Source of the DNA: Narthecium ossifragum
Taxonomy: Eukaryota > Streptophyta > Magnoliopsida > Dioscoreales > Nartheciaceae
Assembly: GCA_963920575.1 (NCBI GenBank)
Contig: OY986965.1
Location: 23,244,829-23,308,828, forward strand
DNA: 64,000 nucleotides
Direction of reading: 5' to 3'
In this document: positions 31,724-43,094 of the stretch, one piece after another
Layout of the letters: the number at the start of each line of letters is the position of its first letter
Numbering within the stretch: the first letter of the stretch is position 1
Notes under the pieces: model-generated
Seen by the model: the letters and a program-made list of their open reading frames with translations, nothing else
Databases searched by the model: none
Told to the model about the DNA's origin: nothing
Made by a program: the position numbers and the translations under genes

Positions 31724-33041
31724 CTCTTTTTAGTTGCCCGGCTGCCCTAGTATGCGCACATTGTTAATTACTTTGCGACCGGTGAGATCCCTTCCTTTTG
31801 GAGTGCGCAGGATAAGCGTAGATTTTTTGTTGAGGTAAAGAAATTTTATTGGGATGATCGTTGTCTGTTTAAGTATTGTCCTGACCAGATTATACGTCAT
31901 TGTGTCCCTGATTATGAAATAGAAAGCATCATTATATTCTGTCACTCTCATACATGTGGAGGCCATTTTTCGATGAAAAAGACTGCTGCTAAAATTCTTC
32001 AATGTGGTTTTTACTAGCCTACTATGTTTCGTGATGTTAATATTTTCTGCAGATCCTGTGATAGATGCCTAACGTTAGGAGCTTTATCTAGGAGACATAT
32101 GATGTTGTTGAACCCCATTCAAACTATAGAGATATTTGATTGTTGGGGTATAGATTTTATGGGACCTTTTCCTTCTTCTTTTGGGCATTTCTATATCTTG
32201 TTAGCTGTTGAATATGTTTCTTAGTGGGTAGAAGCCGTTGCATCTAGGAACAATGATCATTCCACTGTTATCAAGTTTCTTAAAGAGCACGTTTTGTCCC
32301 AATTTGGTACTCCTAGGATTATTATTAGTGACATAGGATCACATTTTTGTAACCATTCTTTTGAGGCTTTAATGCGCAGGTATGGAGTCACACATAAGGT
32401 TTCCACTGCTTATCATCCACAGACGAATAGCCAAGCTGAATTGGCCAATAGGGAGATAAAACAAATCCTGGAAAAGATAGTGAGCCCTAACAGAAAAGAC
32501 TGGTCCTTGAGGCTATCAGACGGCATTGTGGGCCTATCACACCGCCTACAAGACTACCCTGGGGATGTCGCCGTTTCGCCTTGTCTATGAAAAACCATGC
32601 CATCTTCCAGTTGAGTTAGAACATAAGGCATATTGGGCTATTAAGTCCCTGAATTTTACTTCGAATGTTCCAGGTCAGGAATGGAAACTCCAGCTGTCTG
32701 AGCTGGAGGAACTCAGGAATGATGTTTATGAGAATTCTAGGATATTCAAGGCAAAAACAAAGACCTACCACGACAAGCAAATCCTGAGGAAAACGTTTCA
32801 AGAATGGCAGCAAGTCTACCTGTATGATGCACGGCTGCACCTACATCCTGGGAAGCTGCGATCACTATGGACTGGCCCCTTTAACGTTAGCAAAAAATTT
32901 GAGAATGCGGCTGTGGAGATTGAAGACCCGAAGGATGGGAGGCTGTTCAAGGCCATTGGACAGCGACTGAAGCCAATCCCAAAGAAGGTGGACACTGATG
33001 AGCATTACGTTTCTCTCGTAGACTCTGTCTATGAGGGATGA
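31724..33041 (+). pseudogene. Athila-like integrase (element B)
   Basis: The zinc-binding HHCC region is seen around CHSHTCGGHF and FCRSCDRCL (31945-32070). The core follows with WGIDFMGPFPSS (first Asp), ISDIGSHFCN (second Asp), STAYHPQTNSQAELANREIK (Glu), then after a frameshift near 32550 [23 protein letters not shown] and the C-terminal W.GPF.V region. Stops at about 31748, 32016 and 32223 and the frameshift inactivate it. There is no env-like ORF downstream. Confidence 0.88.
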
Positions 33042-34159
33042 TCTTTCTACCATCTATCATTTCCCTTTTTGATTAAGTTAAGTTGTTTTAGTTTGTTTTC
33101 ATTCTCATTTGCTTTTGTTTGCTATTTTATTCTTTTTAGGATGATTGGACCATCGTCTACCTTACTTGAGAGTTTCATCCACCATTACGGAGATGTGAAA
33201 TTCGGCCACTATGAGTAACCTTGGGCAAGATTTCAACTATTTTGTCAGGTGACCTCACTCCTATATCGATTTATAATTCTTATCTATTCTATTTCAAATT
33301 TAAACCTGCACTCTATTTTATTCTATTGCCATGATTAGCACACATTGATGACAATGTGAATTTCAAGTTGGGGGGTGTAGGCATGCATGACCTTATGCAT
33401 GCTACGTTGTGGGTTTAATAGTATTGAATTGAGCATGTTACTAGAAAATATACATGAGCTGAAATTTTTATGCTTATTATACATGTTGCTTTCATATGGA
33501 TTGACCTATACATTGATTGCATGTGTGATAACCTGAAGGTAGAATATCATGTGATTCACACACGAACACTTTATGTGCAGTGGTAATTATACTCACCAGA
33601 GGAATGAGCATGCTATTGTTAATCTGGACCATGATTTCAACTTTAGCTAGTATGTTGAGTATTGCATGCAGAGAAAAAAAAATTCTGAAGCTTGAACAAG
33701 TTGTGCCTAAACGACTATTGAGTGATCTACTGAGTAACCGGATGTTCTTGTCTTAGGAAGCGGGGAGCTCGCGTAAAAAGGTAGAATCACTTATAGTTAT
33801 GAAAAAAGAAACTATTAAGTGTTTTGCTAAGTAACCAGGTCTCTGCGCCTCAAGAAGTGGAGAGTGCTCGTGTAAAAAGGCAAAGTGTCTGATAGTTGGA
33901 AAAAAAGAGAAAAAGAGAAAAAGAAAGAGCATGATGTACTTAAAGTGCGAGGGTTGCATGATTGGTCAAGAAGATAGTAGTGTGTTTGGACTAATGGTGG
34001 GTAGAAGTTGCTTCTGTATAAAACTTTTATTTGTAACGTCACGTGTGTTCGTCTGGATGGTGATTATCATGTTTGAAGTGTAAAAGTTAATTTCATATGT
34101 TGGTAGTATGTGTATGAGTATAAGAAGATTTCGTGCTCTGTACTATACATAATACTATT
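33042..34159 (+). other. 3' non-coding region of element B
   Basis: Contains an internal purine motif (gacaatgtgaatttcaagttgggggg, about 33350-33375). Two related repeats around 33720-33790 and 33820-33900 share ctcg.gtaaaaaggca. From about 33865 it is homologous to 13184-13480. It is cut by Tekay element E1 at 34160 before any 3' LTR. Confidence 0.75.
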
Positions 34160-34999
34160 TGTCACACACGGACCCAGAAAACCCATCCGGTCCTGGGAGT
34201 GAGGGTCCTAAACTCTAAAAAAATAAACGGCGAGAGTCTCCCTAGTATTTCCTCAATTTAAACCATGTGCAGTTTACAATTTCACCTCAAATTAAAATAA
34301 TAATTCTAACAGTACTAAATTCAGCACGAATACAATACTATCTCAAATCCGAATCAAAACCAAACTAAATCACTCCAAACTTAGATCATTTACTTGGCAA
34401 GTCTACAAACAACATCTAAAACAAAGAAACAAGCAATTCACACATCTAACCATCCTAGAACACTCAAATAAGGATGAAGTGTAGAAACCTACCGTTCTAC
34501 GCTAAACCAGCTGCTAAACCACTAGAAAGACGGCTTCCTCCTCGTCGTGGAGCAGCTCCAAGCTCATCGAAGAAGCTGCCGAAGCTCTCTCTCTCAAGGT
34601 CTCACTCACGACGGAAAGAAAGAAGGAGAAGAAGGAGAAGAAAGGCCGCGGGAAACAGGGGAAGGAAAAGAAAAGAAAGGAGGAGGGGAGGGGGTCTTTA
34701 TAGCGGTTTGTGAACCAACCTGCTATAGTGACGGTGACTGGGTCAGGGTGACTCAGCAAGCTATAAGATCTAATCTCGACCGTCCGATTCGATCTTCCCC
34801 GATCGAGCTCCGATCTCTCGATCGAGAACGCCTACAAGGATCTAATCAAACACACATATCAATCCAAGGCCGTGTGTGCACAACGCGGGTGTGAAACAAA
34901 CCGACAAGGCGTAATTTACCAAATTGTCCTTGCGGTCCACAACGAGCCACGGGCCCGACCTAGACGGTCGACCCAGGAGTAGAGGGACATGTCCTCACA
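34160..34999 (-). repeat. Tekay-like LTR (element E1)
   Basis: Runs TGTCACAC to CCTCACA on the plus strand. On the minus strand it is preceded by a purine-rich tract (complement of about 35001-35020), so it is the 3' LTR of E1. It includes gtgtgtgcacaacgcgggtg and GATCGAGC palindromes near 34800. Confidence 0.8.
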
Positions 35000-35813
35000 T
35001 CCTAATACCCTTAAAGGAAATCTTGTCCCGAGATTCGATAAAGGTAGGGCTCGGAAGCAACAAAGTAGCTACACTAGAAGACATGACAGGAGGCTACTTA
35101 GAGAAGGAAACAGGTGCGGATACTCATGCCGCATGCGCGCCTCACGCTCCCATGTCATCTCCTCGACGCCTCTGTGCCTCCACAGTACCTTGATCAAGAG
35201 AATCGACTTGTCCCGCAAGACCTAATCCCTCTGGTCAAGTACCTGAACTGGCTGCTCAACAAAAGTCACGTCTGCCTCAAGCTCAATGTCATCCACCCTG
35301 ATGACATGAGACGGGTCTGGGTGATACTTCCTTAGCATCGACACGTGGAAAGTGCGATGCACAGCTGATATGTGCTTAGGAAGATTTAGGCGGTAAGCTA
35401 CCTCGCCAATCCTCTCTAGGATCTCAAATGGCCCGACGAACGTCGGCGCCAACTTACCACCTCTGCCAAACCTGACTGACCCTATGTACGGTGATGCTCA
35501 CAATAACACTCTGTCGCCGACTGTAAACTCTAACGGTCATTGCCTCAGTTGATGTCTGGACCGGTGAGTGGTGCCTCTCCAACCTCTGTCCAGCATACTG
35601 GGGAACGACACGGCCTATCATACAATGCCTCGAAAGGTGCTACTCCAAGACTGGACTGGTAGCTGTTGTTGTAGACGAACTCCACCAAGGGAACGTGCTC
35701 ATCCCAACTGCCTCCGACATCGAGGACACATGCTCTCAGCATGTCCTCTAAGATCTGGATCATCCGCTCTGACTGCCCGTCTGTCTGCGGACGGAATGTC
35801 GTGCTGAAGGTCA
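35000..35813 (-). pseudogene. Tekay-like integrase C-terminus and chromodomain (element E1)
   Basis: Minus-strand translation: FRPQTDGQSERMIQILEDML (integrase core around the catalytic Glu), HVPLVEFVYNNSYQSSLGVA, then TFVGPFEILERIGEVAYRLN, HVSMLRKYHPDPSHVI and a broken chromodomain starting VEQPVQVLDQRD. Frame breaks lie near 35460-35540 and after 35222. It is truncated at 35813, where a plus-strand copy begins head-to-head. Confidence 0.85.
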
Positions 35814-37196
35814 GGAGACGCGCTGAGCAGACACGGAATGCCGTGCTGGAGGACTACGACTTTGAGTTGCATTACCATCATGGTAAGGCAAACGTCGTAG
35901 CAGACGCACTGAGCAGACAGGTGAGAGACACCAGAGCAGCAATTGTAGGGTTATCAGCGCGGTAGTGGCAGGCATTGGAGACAGCGGGCCAGATGGGGCT
36001 CGAGTTTGAGGATCATGGATCCAACAGCTACCTCTACACAGTGCAGAGTATGCCATCAGTTCTAGCCAGAGTGATAGAGGCGCAGCGCAGTGACGCAGAT
36101 CTTGAGGAGTTGCGTACATCGGCAGGCACGGAGGGCGCAGACGGGGACTGGATAGTATCGTCAGACCCGGCTACGATTCAGAGGCAGAGTAGCGGTTCTA
36201 GCAGATCCAGTTCTACGAGACGACGTCCTATGAGAGTTCCATCATTCTTGTTTTGCAGTTCATCCCGGGTGCACCAAGATGTACTAGGACCTACGGCGGA
36301 AGTTCTGGTGGTGCGGGATGAAGAGCGCAGTGACGGAGTTCGTATCGCGCTGCCTTACCTGTCAGAAGGTAGCGAACTCCAGGGTTACTTCAGCCCCCTC
36401 CACTGGCTGAGTGGAAGTGAGAGCACATCACGATGGACTTCGTAGCCGGGCTATCGAGATCTCCTAGGGGGAATGACGCGATTTGGGTCATCATTGATCG
36501 ATTGACCAAATCGACGCACTTCCTGCCAATACAGACGACAGACTCGACAGACAGGTTAGGCAGTTTGTACGTCAGAGAGGTGGTCAGACTACACATAGTT
36601 CCAGCAACCATAGTGTCAGAACGTGACCCCAGGTTCACCAGCCGATTCTTGCGAGGCTTTCATGAGGCAGTTGGCACGCTCCTGACTTTCAGTACGGCTT
36701 TGCATCCGTAGACAGACGGGCAGTCAGAGCAGACGATCCAGATCCTAGAGGACATGCTGAGAGCATGTGTCGTTGACGCAGAAGGCAGCTGGGAGGAGCA
36801 CGTTCTCTTGGTGGAGTTCGCCTACAACAACAGCTACCAGTCCAGTCTTCGAGTAGCACCTTTCGAGGCGTTGTATGGTAGGCCGTGTCGTTCCTCAGTG
36901 TACTGGACAGAGGTTGGAGAGGCACCACTCACCGGTCTAGACAACGTCAGACGGTCGTCAGAGAGGCTAGTGCAGATCAGGCAGAGACTTCTGATGGTTC
37001 AGAGCTGGCAGAAGAGTTATCCATATCAGAGGCAACAACCATTAGAGTTTGTTGTCAACGACAAAGTGTTCTTGCGAGTATCGCCGTACAGAGGGTCAGT
37101 CAGGTTTGGCAGAGGTTGTAAGTTGGCGCCGAGGTTTGTCGGGCCATTTGAGATCCTAGAGAGGATTGGTGAGGTAGCTTACCGCCTGGATCTTCC
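35814..37196 (+). pseudogene. Tekay-like RNase H end and integrase (element E2)
   Basis: Starts with YDFELHYHHGKANVVADALS (end of RNase H). The integrase zinc region (HPG..KMY, RCLTCQKV) is visible across frames at 36270-36380. The integrase core follows: MDFVAGLSRSPRGNDAIWVI, SERDPRFTSRF, STALHP then a stop (about 36709) and TDGQSEQTIQILEDML. AYNNSYQSSLRVAPFEALYG and FVGPFEILERIGEVAYRLDL precede the site where a solo LTR (37197-38596) splits the gene. It resumes at 38597. Confidence 0.87.
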
Positions 37197-38596
37197 TGAT
37201 CGCTTACAAACGCGTCGTTAAAAACGTTATAAACTCAATCAAAAATAAAATTTATAAACCCTTATTCAAAATACTAAACTATGGGGTAGAATAGTGATGA
37301 AATACGGGATCGAACCACAGGGAAAACTTTGATTACAAAGGAGAAATCAGAATTTAATCTTGAAACTCTAAACCTAAAGCGAAAAGGATTGATTTGGATT
37401 TTTGAAACTGATTAATTAAAATTAGTTAAGAAAGCGATGTCAAAAGATTGAGATATATTAATGAGAGAAAACCTAGGGATTACTCAATCCACTTTAGTTT
37501 CACTTCCTGTATTCTTTAATTATCCTCTTGTTTTCTTATCTAGACATTATAGATTCACAGCTTCTTAAGCTTACATGAATCCCTAAAAGAAGGAGAGTGT
37601 TTTTCAAATGCATATTTTATCTTCGATTAGCTTAGATTGTCTTCGGAGTAACCTTAGCATATGCTATCCTCACTAAGCATAAAATATATAATCGGTTTTT
37701 AACAAACCACATAAAAACCATCCTATAGATCTCTACCATCAATCACCGAAATAAGATTGCACTAAAAGTACGTCAAGGAACTCTGTTCCCTCAACTCTTT
37801 TATCATTAAAACCAAATCTATAAGATCATGTCTAGAAAAAGAAATAGAAGATTCAACAAGAAAAATACAAGGAAGATCTACTATAGCTTCATGAGATCCC
37901 TAAGTACAGAATTTAGCCACTCATTTTTGTGATGGAAGCCATAGATTCGATAAAGAACGGTTGGGATCCACGCTGCAACTCCATCTTCTCCAGAGAATCT
38001 TTCAAACCCTAATTTTCTCTTTTTTCTCTATGGGGACCTCCAATTTTCGGCCAGCAAACACCTTCTTATTGGTGTATTCCCGGAATTAGGGTTTTGGGTT
38101 GAGTTCGACCTCTAGTGCAACTAGGATTTCATGGTTTAATTCTGATAGCCTCTTCCGGTGACAACTGGGTTCAACCCGTCCAGAATTTGGAACTGTGCTC
38201 AACATGAACGATGTATATTAGGAAGCCTCTATCCTGTCCCAAAGATTTGATATTATTTTGATTTATCTGGAATATTAAGCGAATATTCTCCTGAGCATCG
38301 ACGGATCAGTTTCCCAACATCTGTTTATCTTCATATTCTTGAATACTGCTATTAATTTGTCCAGAATCTCGCAAAGTGTCCAACATGAACGTTGTTCATC
38401 TTGAAGTCTTCTATAAGTCCTCCAAATTTCAGGAATTTAGGATTTATCTGGAGAATTTGGTGAATTCTTTTTCTGTATTTTCTAACTTGAATTTTCATTA
38501 AACCTGAAATCAATTAACAAACTATCAAATAAAAATACTCTTGGGCTAACAAAGATAAATTAAGGGGTTTAATCATGAATGTTTAGTGACTCATCA
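37197..38596 (-). mobile_element. Athila-type solo LTR inside E2 integrase
   Basis: Element TGATCGCTTACAAACG to GACTCATCA, flanked by the perfect 5-bp duplication CTTCC (37192-37196 and 38597-38601). The minus strand carries ttttccctgtggttcgatcccg (complement of about 37303-37324), the conserved 3' LTR segment of Athila-type LTRs. No coding sequence. The E2 reading frame resumes directly on the other side. Confidence 0.88.
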
Positions 38597-38905
38597 CTTC
38601 CTCAGCACATATCAGCTGTGCATCCGACTTTCCACGTGTCGATGCTAAGGAAGTATCACCCAGACCCGTCTCATGTCATCAGGGTGGTTGACATCGAGCT
38701 TGAGGCAGACGCGATGTTCGTTGAGCGGCCAGTACAGGTACTTGACCGGAGGGATCAGGTCTTGCGGGGCAAGACGATTCCCTTGGTCAAGGTACTGTGG
38801 AGGCACAAAGGCACCGAGGAGATGACCTGGGAGCACGAGGCGTGCATGCGGCAGGAGTTTCCGCACTTGTTTCCTTCTCGAGGTAGCTTTTTTCCTATCT
38901 TCTAG
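38597..38905 (+). pseudogene. Chromodomain-bearing C-terminus of Tekay polyprotein (element E2)
   Basis: Continues E2: PQHISAVHPTFHVSMLRKYH, DIELEADAMFVERPVQVLDR, LRGKTIPLVKVLWRHKGTEE, MTWEHEACMRQEFPHLF and a stop. VLDR..LRGK.I..VKV.W..H...E.TWE is the chromodomain-type tail of chromoviruses, which in this lineage directs integration toward heterochromatin. This segment alone is intact. Confidence 0.87.
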
Positions 38906-39288
38906 TGTAGCTTGTTTTTCAGTTTCCGAGCCCTACCTTTATCGAATCTCGGGATAAGATTTTCTTTAAGTGTATTAGAATGTGAGGACCTGCCCCTCTA
39001 CTCCTGGGTCGACCAGCTGGGTCGAGCCCGTGGCTGGTTTGCTTGTTTCGCTTCAAGTGTGCGATCCGAGAGATCGCATTGTTTCTTGGACCGCAAGGGC
39101 AATTTAGTAAATTGTACCTTGTTGGTTTGTTTCACACCAGCGTGTGCACACACTGACCGTGTTGGTGATAATGTTTGTTTAGAACGGTTAGGTGGACCCT
39201 GGATCGAAAGATCCGGACTTGGGCTTCCGTTCTAGCCCAAGTCTAGCTTTCTGCACCTAGACGATCGATCATTCCTTGCTAGAAGGAT

Positions 39289-40676
39289 TGATGTGTTGTC
39301 GCAAGCAACCAAAAATAAAACCAATACTTTTTAAAATAAATGTAGTAGTGAGAGTACGAGCCGATCCCACGAAGAGTTCTAGCCTAAGTTTTGTGCTATG
39401 TGAACAAATATGGGGGGTTTTGAGTAAGACGAAAACAAATAAAAAATAATCTAAATTGAAGAATCGAATTTAATTAAGAGAATAAACCTTGGTCTAAGTC
39501 AACATCCACCATCGGAATCTTTATAACTGATCATTGATGCATGTATATAACAATCCACACCTTGAATATTCACCATTCGAATTAAATTCGAATCTCTCCT
39601 CAATCATAGTTAATTAGAAACAAGCGATCCAATTAACCCTAACTACTAAACAACCTAAGACAAGCGCTATAGATTTAATCTAGTAGCAGCCTTAAGAATA
39701 GGGAAATCGATGAAGCTAAACAACGCAAGCACAAGCGGGTGTATTGAATTTAGTCGAACGTTCATCCTAAGATCTAACAATCTTTGAAACGCAGTAAATC
39801 AATAGATCTTAGTTGCTTCGCAGATTAGAGGGATCAAACAATTACGGATTTGATATCCAACCTAGCAGTAGATTGTAATGAATAATAAACTAGTAGGCCT
39901 CCTAGCAATTAGTAGCAATTAGACAAGGTAATCACAGAAAAACATCCAATACTCAAATATGAATTGAACAATAAAAATAGATTAGATCTCACAGTTTCAT
40001 TGATTCCGAGGTTTCAGTTTCATTGACCAAAAATCAAGATTTAGCCACGCAAGGCCATCAATAACAATCTTCAAAAGATTCAATTAAGTAAGAGAAAACC
40101 TAGGAAAAATATCAAAGAGTATAGAGTAGCAGCCAAAAGTATGTAGGAATCCCCCTCAAACCCTAGAAAGAGTCCTATTTATAATGGAAGATCGATCTTT
40201 ACATAGGGGAAGATCGATCCTTTGATCTCAATTTTTTTAATTTCTGGCTACGGCACGTGGAAGATCGATCCTTTGATAGGGGAAGATCGATCCTTTGCAT
40301 CGGCAATTTTCTCAATCTTCTCGGGTGAAAAGAGGATCGATCCTTTCATGGATGATGATCGATCATCTAAAAGTATGCTCTCTGTCAGGATTTAATTCAC
40401 AACAAAGATCGATCCTTTCAAGGGCAATGATCGATCCTTGTTCCTTCAGCTTGGATTTCTTCATTACGTCATGATAAGATCGATCTCTCCATTATAGAAG
40501 ATCGATCCCTTTATGCAGAAACTGCCCAAATATGCTTTTTTTGCCATGTTTCGCACTCAACGACTCCAATTGTATCCTAAATCAAAATATAAGGAATATG
40601 AGTGTATTTAGGTATCAAATAAGCACATGAGACTAAGTATTAAGGGGTAAAAATATGACATTATGCATTATCATCA
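39289..40676 (-). mobile_element. Athila-type solo LTR inside E2 LTR
   Basis: TGATGTGTTGTCGC to ATTATCATCA, flanked by the duplication AGGAT (39284-39288 and 40677-40681). It is homologous to the element I LTRs. On the minus strand it has a GATCGATC cluster (40190-40500), TATA (complement of about 40174-40184) and CTAGGGTTTGAGGGG. Confidence 0.9.
40190..40505 (-). promoter_or_regulatory. GATCGATC cluster upstream of TATA (solo LTR)
   Basis: About ten GATCGATC cores, mostly AAGATCGATC or AGGATCGATCC, with CTGACAGAGAG on the minus strand near 40377-40387. The TATA-like sequence is the complement of 40174-40184. Confidence 0.58.
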
Positions 40677-40678
40677 AG

Positions 40679-40838
40679 GATCGATCATTTAGTGATAATC
40701 GATCATTCCTCGCTGGAAGGATTGATCATTTGGTGATGATCAATCATTCGTCGCTGGAAGGATCGGTCATTTGGTGCTGGGAGTTGCGATCGTCATGAAG
40801 GATCGATCATTCATAAGTCGGTTCGTTCGTCTATAAAA
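40679..40838 (+). promoter_or_regulatory. GATCGATC-type cluster and TATA box (E2 LTR)
   Basis: GATCGATCATT and related degenerate copies span 40679-40812, continuing the part at 39262-39288. CTATAAAA follows at 40831-40838. A second cluster lies downstream at about 41180-41420. Confidence 0.52.
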
Positions 40839-42470
40839 CGAATGTGACCTTCTTCTTTCAATTCTTTTGAAATTCTCCACCCCTGAGCTCAGTTCTGGCT
40901 GGATTTGGAAGGGATTGAAGGCGATCGTTGGCTTGGCAACTGGGATTGAAGCTACGCTAGTCTAGGTAGGGATTCTACCTACTTTCCTTTCGGTTTTGTG
41001 AGGTTTTGAGCTTGGTTGTGTTTGGTTTGAGTTAATTTTGTTGCATGTTCGTTTGTTTGTAGTAGAAATACCGGTTTTGGATTCGTGGTCATTCGTACTA
41101 TCAGATCCCAAGTTTTTGTGGGATGTGGTAGGGTTTTCTGACGGTATTTCTCGCCGTCCGGTTGCCGGAGAACCCAATAGGATCGATCATTCTTGAGGAA
41201 GGATTGATCATCTGGTTGGAGATGATCAATCAAGTCCCTTGGCTGACATGGGTGGAGTCCTTGATCACGATGGTGATCGATCTTCCAGGAGGGAAGATCG
41301 ATCCTTTGGCTTGGTGATCGATCTTCCTGGAGGGAAGATGGATCCCATGTAGCTTGACATGGACTGAACCTTCCCATCATGAGGGTGATCGATCATTCCC
41401 CTGGAGATGATCGATCCTTCGTGTGACAGGGAGGTGTTTTTAATGGTTTTTTCCGGCGGGGCTTCGCTTATACCGCTTTATAAACTGGTACATATCCTTG
41501 AGCATGTTAGCCCCATAATGAGGGGTAGTGGTGAACCGGGAGAGTGACGACTCCCGGGATGTGTAGATAGCACGTTGTACTGTTAGACTTGTTTGTCGGG
41601 GTTGCTTCCCGTAACATGCTGTCTTTGGGCGGGCTGGTTGCAGTTGGTGGGGTTACCACTGCAGCAGCTCCTTGGCCTGTTTTACTGTTCACCACCCCGG
41701 GCCAGCAGGGTGCCGAGCCTAGACCTTGTTTATTTAATCGTCACATGTGTTGCATGCTTATTTACTTTCCTGCGTATGTTCATAGCATGCATCTGGTTGT
41801 GTATTAGTTGCATAAGGTTAGGACGTGGGCGATCTGTGGGTCGCCGTCCCGAGGCTTGGAAGCTCGGATTTAGCCCTATGACTGAGGTTGTGTAGCTTGG
41901 TCCAGGTTTGAATGGTGATGTTCAGTCGATTTCGATGATAGACCTAGATGACTGAACACCTATTGATTGATGATTTTTAGAGGTCGTGTTGGCCTCGAGC
42001 TGGGTTTTGAGGTGTAGCCGGTGTCTAATTATGACGAGTCTTGAGTAAATGGTGTGCCTACTCAGCGGTGCCATTTCCTACCAGCAGTGCCGGTTTTCTA
42101 CTTGTGAGTCAGTAGTGTTTGTTTCATGCTTACTGAGCGTGACTCGTCATGTGACCTGTTCTTCTGGAAGATCATGACCGTGGACCTTAGGGACACACGG
42201 TGGGGTTATGGGACCCTTTTATACACACAGACCTTGCTAGATGGCAACACTGTTGCGTTTCCTTCTTCCTTCTTTGTGTCGTAGTGTAGTTTCCCTGCTG
42301 AGCTTAGTTGCTCATTCCTACCCTGGCTGTGTTTTGCATGTGCATGCGTTAGCTTCTCTTCGGTGGCCCCTATCGGGTAGTTGGTCGACGGTAAGGTGGC
42401 GCCTGGCGAAGTCTGAAGAGTGGTGATCTGTCTTTTCCATAAACCTTGTATAGTTAGCCTCCTACGGGAG

Positions 42471-42520
42471 TGTCACGCCCCGGCCCAGAAAACTCATCCG
42501 GACTGGGACACGTGAGGGAG
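42471..42520. repeat. 50-bp LTR-end fragment inserted in the E2 LTR
   Basis: Starts TGTCACGCCCCGG, the outer end of a minus-strand Tekay LTR (compare 34160). It lies between two GGGAG copies (42466-42470 and 42516-42520) at a site where the F LTR (52446-52455) has no insertion. Confidence 0.65.
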
Positions 42521-42759
42521 AGTATAAATGTTTGTACTTGATCTTCCCCTCTTCGAGGTTTTCTATATTATACTTTGGGATTTGATATATTTAAGCTTGA
42601 GGTTTCTTTAATCTTTAGTTTGTAATTGAGGGTGTTTGATGAATTCTTTAGGGAGACCATTAGGTTAGAGGGAACCCTCGCCAAAAAATTTTCACAGTTT
42701 GTTAGGTTCTGGTTCACGTTGCCCGGCTCGGTTGAGCTTTTGCGAGTCGGGGCGCGACA

Positions 42760-43094
42760 TAAGTGGCTGAGCTAGTCTAGCCGAGTCAACTAATCGGACT
42801 GAATCCAATTTGACCCCAAATTGTGATCTCGTCGCAATCTCGTCCGGATCTGATGATCGCGAACGCTCCTATTGCATCTATTCAATCACGTACATCAATC
42901 AATGTTGTGTGTGCACTACGCGAGTGTGAAACCGACCGCCAAGGCGCAATTTACCAAATTTCCCTTGGAGTCCAAAAGCAGCGAAGCGATCAACTGATCG
43001 CAAAGCAAGGCCAACTGAGCCAAAACAACCAAACCAAAAAACCAGCCCCTCGACCGAACGCGGTCAGACCGGGTTGGAGGAACGGGTCCTCACA
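42760..43094 (-). repeat. Tekay-like LTR fragment, minus strand
   Basis: Contains gtgtgtgcactacgcgagtg and ends GGGTCCTCACA, matching the inner end of the LTRs at 2745-5228 and 34160-34999. It directly abuts gag/pol-type sequence of element F. Confidence 0.7.

Larger units (their letters stand above)
38981..42759 (+). repeat. 3' LTR of element E2, with insertions
   Basis: Starts TGTGAGGACC directly after a purine-rich stretch and ends GGGGCGCGACA at 42759. It is interrupted by a solo LTR (39289-40676) and by a 50-bp piece (42471-42520). Homology with the F LTR is extensive (for example 41460-41900 with 45840-46290, and 42160-42470 with 52150-52445). Confidence 0.82.

Noticed and set aside
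33042..34159. Possible env-like gene after integrase in element B.
   Set aside because: No open frame of useful length and no signal peptide or membrane-protein pattern were found; the region matches the 3' UTR of the other copy.
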